Shown here one piece after another: positions 1 to 3,979 of a DNA stretch of 5,205 bases. This DNA comes from Chloroflexota bacterium (GTDB taxonomy: Bacteria; Chloroflexota; UBA6077). Below the pieces are notes generated by a model. It saw only the letters and a program-made list of their open reading frames with translations. It did no database searches and was not told where the DNA came from. Position numbers and translations under genes: made by a program. The stretch is taken from the NCBI GenBank assembly GCA_021786215.1, contig JAJYNT010000032.1, positions 1 through 5,205 on the forward strand, read 5' to 3'. Numbering within the stretch: position 1 is the stretch's first letter; each line of letters starts with the position of its first letter.

Positions 1-149
1 TGTGCCGTCTGTGCTGTGCCACCTGGATCATTCCTCCTGCCGCTCCTCGGCACAGCTATCCTAACAAATCACCCTGTCCAGTTTTCGGGGGACACTATAG
101 AGGATATCTCGGAAGTGCTCAGAGCCGTGTCAGGATTCGTGGTCACACT

Positions 150-227
150 CTCAAGAATCTCTCAGGGTTACGCGGACCCTGATGTTTCCTTGAGCTCTTG
201 CTCGCGAATCTTGAGTTTTCCTTGAGC
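150..227 (+). promoter_or_regulatory. CTTGAG hexamer cluster, candidate regulator binding region
   Basis: CTTGAG starts at 189, 210 and 221, and its inverse CTCAAG lies at 150-155. The first and third direct copies extend to an 11-bp direct repeat, TTTCCTTGAGC (185-195 and 217-227). The start-to-start distances of 21 and 11 bp put the three direct copies on one face of the helix. OmpR/PhoB-family regulators are known to bind direct repeats at an 11-bp pitch just upstream of a -10 element. The last copy ends 14 bp before TATAAG (241-246). That the cluster is an operator, and which protein binds it, is inference. Confidence 0.4.
162..182. terminator. 7-bp hairpin, possible weak terminator or operator
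   Basis: TCAGGGT (162-168) and ACCCTGA (176-182) are perfect inverted repeats around a 7-nt loop. The following bases (TGTTTCCTT) are pyrimidine-rich but do not form a true T-tract, so termination would be weak. The hairpin could close a transcript entering from the left, or be an operator half-site pair just upstream of the CTTGAG cluster. The choice is not resolved by sequence. Confidence 0.25.
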
Positions 228-240
228 CACTAAGTGTCAT

Positions 241-246
241 TATAAG
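241..246 (+). promoter_or_regulatory. Possible -10 element of the permease operon promoter
   Basis: TATAAG sits in the AT-richest part of the upstream region, inside CATTATAAGTG. No good -35 hexamer (TTGACA-like) lies 16-18 bp upstream. TTGAGC at 222-227 is too close, with 13 bp between, so the promoter would fit an activator-dependent type in which a bound protein replaces the -35 contact. A start near 253 would give a leader of about 130 nt before the chosen start codon. This is a weak assignment by eye. Confidence 0.22.
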
Positions 247-254
247 TGTTTGGT

Positions 255-356
255 GCGCCCATCACTCTTCTGAGGAAGGGGCGCGGGAAGGGATCGAGCA
301 TCGTCGCCGGGCGATTGGTGCTGTTTCGGCAGCCCGGGGAAGCATCTGCAACGCAG
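255..356 (+). other. Leader segment with potential RNA hairpins
   Basis: Three stems can form in the presumed transcript. GCGCCC (255-260) pairs with GGGCGC (279-284). CCGGGC (307-312) pairs with GCCCGG (332-337), enclosing a second stem of TGCTG (319-323) with CGGCA (327-331). CTGC (346-349) pairs with GCAG (353-356). The segment ends shortly before the Shine-Dalgarno-like purine run. I compared it by eye with the ydaO/c-di-AMP riboswitch, a natural candidate for a potassium-related APC gene, and did not find its conserved GGGGGA/GGGGUGAAUC signature. GC-rich DNA forms such stems easily by chance. Confidence 0.2.
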
Positions 357-367
357 GACCACTGCAA

Positions 368-375
368 GAGGGGAG
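368..375 (+). promoter_or_regulatory. Ribosome binding site supporting the GTG start at 387
   Basis: The purine run GAGGGGAG ends 11 nt before GTG 387-389, slightly long but usable. The next in-frame start, ATG 408-410, has no comparable purine run at the right distance. This favours the GTG start over both 408 and the far upstream GTG at 246. Confidence 0.45.
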
Positions 376-386
376 CAAGCGGCAGA

Positions 387-2042
387 GTGGATACCGACAC
401 AGTTGTCATGGAAGATGTCGAGAGCCCGGTAGCCTCGACTCAGCAGGTTACTGGAGAATCCGAGCATCAGCTACGGCGGGCCGTTGGGGCGTGGGGCTCC
501 TTCACCTGGGGCTACGCGGATGTCGGCGCCGACGTCTACGTCGCCCTGGGTCTCGTGATGGCCGCGGCCCAGGGCGCGACCAACGTCGCCTTCCTGTTCG
601 CCGGACTGGTCTACATCTGCGTGGGGCTGGCCTACACGGAATTGGCCGCGGCATACCCCTTCGCCGGTGGCGGCCAGTTCTACGTACTACGCGGGCTCGG
701 CGACCTGCTCGGCTTCACGGCAGGATGGGCGGTGCTGCTGGACTTCACCATCGACATCTCGCTCTTCGCCCTGGCCTCCGCCGGCTATGTCAGCTTCTTC
801 TTCCCTGTGCTCCGGCGCACCGCCGATCTCAACATCTTCGGCCTGGTTTTCCCCCAGACCCAGCCCCTACTGATCCTTGCGGCGACGGCCCTGGTCCTTT
901 TCCTGACCGGACTAAACATCCTCGGCGTTCGGGAGTCGTCCACCTTTAACGAGATATTTGGCGCGCTGGACATCGTCTCCGAATCGGCGGTCCTCTTTTT
1001 CGGCTTCCTCTTTGCCTTCAACGGACCGCTGCTTCTCCAGCAAATGACGTTGTCCTGGCCGGACCCCTACCACCTGGCATACGGCGCCAGCCTGGCGATC
1101 ATTTCCTTCGTCGGTCTGGAGTCGATAAGCCAGGCCTCCCAGGAGACCGTGCGGCCCTCCACCGTGGTCCCGCGCACCTCTATCGGTCTGATCCTGACAG
1201 TGCTGATCTACGCCCTGGCCTTCTCGAACCTGGGTTTGGCCATGCTGCCCTGGCAAACCTTCGCCGAGCACAACGCGGATCCGGTGGCCTGGCTCGCCAG
1301 CCACGTCCCCTTCATCGGCATTGTCGCTGCGCCCTACGCCGCCGGCCTCGGCGCAACGCTACTTCTTATCTCCTCCAACGCCGGCGTGTTTGGATCCTCC
1401 CGTATCACCTACTCCATGGGGCGCTACAGGCTGCTGCCGGCATGGTTTGGCCACGTGCACCCCCGCTTCCGGACGCCGGTGCGCACCATCCTGGTCTTCT
1501 CGGGGGTGGCGCTGCTGGAGTTGTGGGGCGCGGGCCTCTCGAAGAACGCCTTCGACACCCTGGGCAACATGTACGCCTTCGGTGCAGCCTCCGCCTATAT
1601 GCTGGTGTTCATCTCCCTGCTAGTCCTTCGAGTGAAGGATCCCTGGACCCCTCGGCCCTTCCGGGTTCCGCTGAACGTCCAGATCGGTGGCCGGCACGGT
1701 CCCCCCGTCGTGCTGCCGATTGTCGGAGTGCTCGGCTTCCTGGGGATCAGCTCGATCCTGGTGATGGTAGTGTTTACTCACGACATCGGCCGAATCGCCG
1801 GTCCGAGCTGGATCCTGGGCGGACTGGCAATTTACTGGATCTACCGCAAGCGAGCCGGCCTGCCCCTCTTCGGCAGTCTCCGCCACAACTGGGCCAAGGA
1901 GCAGGCCGAGGTGTACCACGATGCCGGGGAGACTGAGATGCTGGAGGAGTTCCAGGAGAACATCCAACGCCGTGATCGGCTGCTCTCGGTGCAGAACGGG
2001 AGCAAGAACGGCAGTCATGTATCGGAGGACCAGTACCGATGA
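387..2042 (+). CDS. APC-superfamily permease, 12 TM, possible cation or amino-acid transporter
   Basis: A secondary transporter of the inner membrane, 551 residues from the GTG start chosen for its upstream GAGGGGAG; ATG 408 is the main alternative. About 12 hydrophobic helices are visible, from TM1 near residues 42-63 to TM12 ending near 510, then a hydrophilic tail of about 60 residues rich in E, Q, K and R. APC hallmarks are the AYPFAGGG loop after TM2 (89-96), the TM6 motif GLESIS with Glu245, and the SMGRYRLLPAWF loop after TM8. TM1 carries Asp45 and Asp49 and TM3 carries Asp119 and Asp123 (LLDFTID). Acidic residues at these places recall KimA-type potassium importers, where TM1 and TM3 aspartates line the ion site (family knowledge from memory), while the TM6 motif also fits amino-acid permeases. 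The substrate is therefore open. It is the first gene of a coupled operon with a small membrane protein and a Usp. Confidence 0.92.
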   Translation: MDTDTVVMEDVESPVASTQQVTGESEHQLRRAVGAWGSFTWGYADVGADVYVALGLVMAAAQGATNVAFLFAGLVYICVGLAYTELAAAYPFAGGGQFYVLRGLGDLLGFTAGWAVLLDFTIDISLFALASAGYVSFFFPVLRRTADLNIFGLVFPQTQPLLILAATALVLFLTGLNILGVRESSTFNEIFGALDIVSESAVLFFGFLFAFNGPLLLQQMTLSWPDPYHLAYGASLAIISFVGLESISQASQETVRPSTVVPRTSIGLILTVLIYALAFSNLGLAMLPWQTFAEHNADPVAWLASHVPFIGIVAAPYAAGLGATLLLISSNAGVFGSSRITYSMGRYRLLPAWFGHVHPRFRTPVRTILVFSGVALLELWGAGLSKNAFDTLGNMYAFGAASAYMLVFISLLVLRVKDPWTPRPFRVPLNVQIGGRHGPPVVLPIVGVLGFLGISSILVMVVFTHDIGRIAGPSWILGGLAIYWIYRKRAGLPLFGSLRHNWAKEQAEVYHDAGETEMLEEFQENIQRRDRLLSVQNGSKNGSHVSEDQYR

Positions 2043-2224
2043 GCCGAACGATGGTGGCCTTGAGATCGCTGACCGCCCTACTCCTAATCGCTCTGGGGTT
2101 GGTCATCGTCGGGCGCGGGGTGATAGGGGGAGCTCCGTTCAGCTTCACCGCCATGGGGGCCCTGATGGCAGGGTTGGGGATCTACCGCATCAGGCTCCTC
2201 CGGGGTCGCGGGAGGCAACGCTGA
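2039..2224 (+). CDS. Small two-helix membrane protein between permease and Usp
   Basis: A 61-residue protein I do not recognise by family. Residues about 8-26 and 36-51 are hydrophobic enough to span the membrane, joined by a short Gly/Pro-containing turn (GVIGGAPFS). The C-terminus is strongly basic (RIRLLRGRGRQR), which by the positive-inside rule suggests that both ends face the cytoplasm. The ATG overlaps the permease stop (ATGA), a good GGAGGA lies at 2024-2029 with 9 nt spacing, and the stop shares one base with the next ATG (TGATG). Third codon positions are mostly G or C, like the neighbours. Tight packing on both sides argues for a real gene whose product acts with the permease or the Usp, perhaps as an assembly subunit. 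That role is inference from context. Confidence 0.75.
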   Translation: MSRTMVALRSLTALLLIALGLVIVGRGVIGGAPFSFTAMGALMAGLGIYRIRLLRGRGRQR

Positions 2225-2865
2225 TGGAACCGGTTCATGTGACTGTCGCCGGGGCGGCGATCGCCCTGGCCTTTGTGGCATCAATCGGCAGCGTGATCGT
2301 CTGGATGTTGCGTCTACCGGAGCAAACGCCGACGAGCCTGCGGGTGGCCAAGGCGATGCGTATGGCCGACTACGCGAATCTGATCCTCGTACCCGTTTTG
2401 GGCACTGCCCTATCCGACAGAATGGTGGCCCTCGGCGCGCAGATGGCCAAGGCGCGGAAGTCCGAGATGGTGGTGTTCTGCGTTATCGAGGTGCCCTGGT
2501 CGCTGCCGCTGAGCGCACATCTCGAAGCGGCCGAGCGGATGGCCCAGGAGGCACTGGACCGTGCGCAGCGCATCACCAACCACTACGACGTTCCCCTGAC
2601 ATCCCGGATCATCCACGCACGCGGCGCGGGCACTGCCATCGTCGAAGAGGCAGTGAACAGCGGAGCAGACATTATACTGATGGGGGACCTCCCCGGCCGA
2701 GCTGGCGAAACACGCTTCAACGCAGCGACCAACTATGTTTTCACCCACGCTCCCTGTGAGGTCGTTATCGACAGGCCGGCACTGGACAACCTGTTCCTGA
2801 TGTTGGACAAGGACGTCAACTACGACCCGAGCGCGGGTGTCACCCGCAAGGCGCAGAGCAACTAG
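2224..2865 (+). CDS. Membrane-anchored universal stress protein (UspA family), degenerate ATP loop
   Basis: A 213-residue protein; GGGAGG at 2210-2215 sits 8 nt before the ATG and supports this start over the longer open frame. Residues about 8-30 form one hydrophobic helix, followed by a Usp alpha/beta domain from about 52 to 183: first strand LILVPVLG, late strand ADIILMG, and the C-terminal THAPCEVVI typical of the family. A soluble Usp is usually about 140-160 residues, so the anchor and a roughly 30-residue tail are additions. The nucleotide-binding features are eroded. The Asp normally ending strand 1 (VPVDGS) is Leu59. The G-x2-G-x9-G(S/T) loop reads G154-x3-G158-x9-A168-T169. ATP binding is therefore doubtful. 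As third gene of the operon it probably works at the permease, possibly as a regulatory cytoplasmic domain (inference). Confidence 0.9.
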   Translation: MEPVHVTVAGAAIALAFVASIGSVIVWMLRLPEQTPTSLRVAKAMRMADYANLILVPVLGTALSDRMVALGAQMAKARKSEMVVFCVIEVPWSLPLSAHLEAAERMAQEALDRAQRITNHYDVPLTSRIIHARGAGTAIVEEAVNSGADIILMGDLPGRAGETRFNAATNYVFTHAPCEVVIDRPALDNLFLMLDKDVNYDPSAGVTRKAQSN

Positions 2866-2940
2866 GCAGACCGGCGCAGTAAGTGTGTGGTTTTGTGGGG
2901 ATACCCCCGGTAGTGTACGGTATATTGTGGAAACGTCTAC

Positions 2941-3077
2941 CATGTCATGAGTCCACCGAAATAAGGTCGTTACGAGCTGCGGCGCCACAACATGCGGGCT
3001 CGCGGGCATAGAGCCAGTCCCAGATGTTGCGGTGTCTGCACCCCGTCGGGGGGTTATTTCGGTCGACTCATGTCATG
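2941..3077. repeat. 137-bp imperfect palindrome with 24-bp terminal inverted repeats
   Basis: The arms 2941-2964 and 3054-3077 match at 22 of 24 positions as inverted repeats (left arm begins CATGTCATGAGTC; right arm begins TTATTTCGG). A second inner pair, CCACAACAT (2985-2993) and ATGTTGCGG (3024-3032), matches at 8 of 9, and the DNA between outer and inner arms also keeps partial complementarity at equal distance, leaving a loop of about 30 nt. The whole can thus fold as one long hairpin. This fits a MITE-like element or a structured RNA. No transposase or clear target duplication is visible at the ends. Confidence 0.55.
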
Positions 3078-3141
3078 CTGAGCGAAGCGAAGCATCTCCA
3101 CGTTCCGCCGGAGAGATCCTTCGCTAACGCTCAGGATGACA
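3071..3141. repeat. REP-like inverted repeat (TGTCATGCTGAGCG type)
   Basis: The left arm 3071-3098 (starting TGTCATGCTGAGCG) and the right arm 3113-3141 (ending CTCAGGATGACA) are inverted copies of 28 and 29 nt that differ by three substitutions and one inserted base, around a 14-nt loop. I recognise this as a type of dispersed intergenic palindrome frequent in environmental genomes. Translated, it gives the recurrent spurious peptide SEAKHL...AQDD. Its left end shares TGTCATG with the right end of the preceding palindrome. Confidence 0.75.
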
Positions 3142-3258
3142 CCGATCAGAAACGCTGTTCAGAAACTTCAAGTTTCTGTGCTTCGCACAGGGTTCCCGGA
3201 ACCCTGAGGTACTCAGGATGACACCGATCAGAAACGCTCAGGATGACACCGATCAGAA
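3130..3258 (+). repeat. 25-bp unit in three copies, two in tandem
   Basis: The unit begins CTCAGGATGACACC and ends GATCAGAAACG. Copies lie at 3130-3154, 3212-3236 and 3237-3258, the last lacking its final three bases. Copies two and three are directly adjacent; copy one is separated from them by the palindrome chain. The first 12 bases of each copy are the right end of the REP-like palindrome, so the unit looks like that end plus 13 bp of flank, duplicated. Confidence 0.8.
3160..3216. repeat. Chain of four palindromes sharing three bases at each join
   Basis: Four perfect inverted repeats follow one another: CAGAAACTT/AAGTTTCTG (3160-3178, 1-nt centre), CTGTGC/GCACAG (3176-3190, TTC loop), CAGGGTTCC/GGAACCCTG (3188-3206, 1-nt centre) and CTGAG/CTCAG (3204-3216, GTA loop). 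Each shares its last three bases, CTG or CAG, with the first three of the next, so ends alternate CAG..CTG and CTG..CAG. The last CTCAG is also the start of the second 25-bp unit. In RNA this gives a row of hairpins that compete only at their bases. It may help to terminate or protect the convergent transcripts. Confidence 0.8.
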
Positions 3259-3274
3259 CCATTGGGGCGCAGCA

Positions 3275-3979
3275 CTAGTCGTTCTCGGACAGAAGGCGGT
3301 AACCTACACCGGGCTCGGTGACGATGTACCGCGGGGTTTGAGGATCGGATTCTATCTTCTGGCGAAGCTGGGCTACATACACGTGCAGGTAGTGGGTCTC
3401 GGACCCATACTCCGGCCCCCAGACCAGTTGGAGAAGCATCCGATTGGTGAGAACCTTGTTGGGGTGGGTCACGAAGACCTTCAACAGGTCGTACTCGGTA
3501 GGGGTGAGGTGAACCTCGCAGCCGGCGACTCGCACCGTCCGGCGTTCGAAATCAACCTCCAGATCCCCGGCTCGGAAGACGGCCGCACCGCCGCTCCCAG
3601 GGTGGGCCGCGTGGCGCAGTGCCACTCGAATCCTCGCCAGCAACTCCTCCGTACTGAAGGGCTTGGTGACGTAGTCGTCAGCCCCCAGGTCGAGGGCCGC
3701 CACCTTGTCTCGGTCCGCGCTTCGCACGGACAGGACCACGATGGGGATGTTCCCCCTGGTGCGCAACTCTCGGATGACCTCTACCCCACTCATGTCCGGC
3801 AGACCAAGATCCAGGATCAAGAGATCAGGATGGTACCGCACGTAGCCATCCAGGGCCCCCTGGCCGCTGTCTGCCGTCTCGACCTGGAAGCCGTGGCGGG
3901 TCAGATTGGTTCGGAGCGCCAACAGGATCTCCGGCTCGTCGTCCACCACGAGAATACGCGCACCCGCATGCTGTGTCAT
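3275..3979 (-). CDS. OmpR/PhoB-family response regulator, KdpE-like
   Basis: A 234-residue two-component response regulator, the usual length. The receiver domain (about 8-120) has the acidic pair Asp13-Asp14, phospho-acceptor Asp57 in LLILDLGLPD, Ser84 and Lys106 in VTKPF, so it should be phosphorylated normally. A winged-helix DNA-binding domain follows (about 130-231), with LTPTEYDLLKVFVTHPNKVL, the ETHYLHVYVAQLRQKIE recognition region and the TEPGVGYRL end, the closest resemblance I know being KdpE, regulator of potassium uptake. AGGAG (3988-3992) lies 8 nt before the ATG, and the ATG overlaps the kinase stop (ATGA), so the two are cotranslated partners. No kdpFABC genes are in the window, so the target may be elsewhere or may be the convergent permease operon (inference). 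The gene symbol is left empty because regulator subfamilies overlap. Confidence 0.96.
   Translation of the reverse strand: MTQHAGARILVVDDEPEILLALRTNLTRHGFQVETADSGQGALDGYVRYHPDLLILDLGLPDMSGVEVIRELRTRGNIPIVVLSVRSADRDKVAALDLGADDYVTKPFSTEELLARIRVALRHAAHPGSGGAAVFRAGDLEVDFERRTVRVAGCEVHLTPTEYDLLKVFVTHPNKVLTNRMLLQLVWGPEYGSETHYLHVYVAQLRQKIESDPQTPRYIVTEPGVGYRLLSEND

Larger units (their letters stand above)
1..386. other. Non-coding region upstream of the permease operon
   Basis: I see no credible gene here. Short open frames exist on both strands, but none resembles a known protein, and the + frame extending the permease upstream to 246 has a basic, non-conserved composition. The stretch is less GC-rich than the genes. 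It holds an 8-bp inverted repeat with a 28-nt loop (13-20 with 49-56), a 7-bp hairpin (162-182), a cluster of CTTGAG hexamers (150-226), a possible -10 element (241-246) and a leader that can fold (255-356). The gene to the left is outside the window, so part of this region may belong to its 3' end. Confidence 0.7.
2866..3274. other. Convergent intergenic region filled with repeats
   Basis: The + strand operon ends at 2865 and the - strand two-component operon ends at 3275, so both transcripts run into this stretch. I see no gene. A + frame at 3024-3221 is produced by the repeats. From left to right it holds an unremarkable 75-bp stretch, a 137-bp imperfect palindrome, a REP-like inverted repeat, a chain of short palindromes and copies of a 25-bp unit. 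No classic stem followed by a T-tract is visible for either operon. The palindromes may serve as the shared terminator or stabilise both 3' ends. Confidence 0.8.

Noticed and set aside
13..56. 8-bp inverted repeat GCTGTGCC/GGCACAGC
   Set aside because: The 28-nt loop and lack of a T-tract make it a poor terminator. Without the gene to the left it cannot be interpreted.
16..225. 69-residue + strand open frame at the left edge
   Set aside because: No recognisable protein features, no ribosome binding site, and it runs through the hairpin and CTTGAG repeats of the upstream region.
246..386. 47-residue N-terminal extension of the permease from GTG 246
   Set aside because: The added residues are basic and unlike any APC N-terminus, there is no purine run before 246, and a better site precedes GTG 387.
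250..386. c-di-AMP (ydaO) riboswitch upstream of the permease
   Set aside because: It would suit a KimA-like gene, but the conserved purine-rich blocks of that riboswitch are not visible by eye. A covariance model search would settle it.
2897..2912. GGGG-ATA-CCCC stem and TACC-CCC-GGTA palindrome after the Usp gene, considered as a terminator or CsoR-type operator
   Set aside because: No T-tract follows the stem, the arms are only four bases, and no metal-responsive regulator or promoter-proximal gene is present to make an operator meaningful.
3024..3221. 65-residue + strand open frame in the convergent intergenic region
   Set aside because: Its peptide contains VMLSEAKHL and AQDDTD, which is simply the REP-like palindrome read as protein. 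This type of peptide recurs in databases as spurious hypothetical proteins. No supporting ribosome binding site or neighbour exists.
3130..3258. CRISPR-like array
   Set aside because: Only three copies, two directly adjacent with no spacer and one followed by palindromes. No cas genes in the window.
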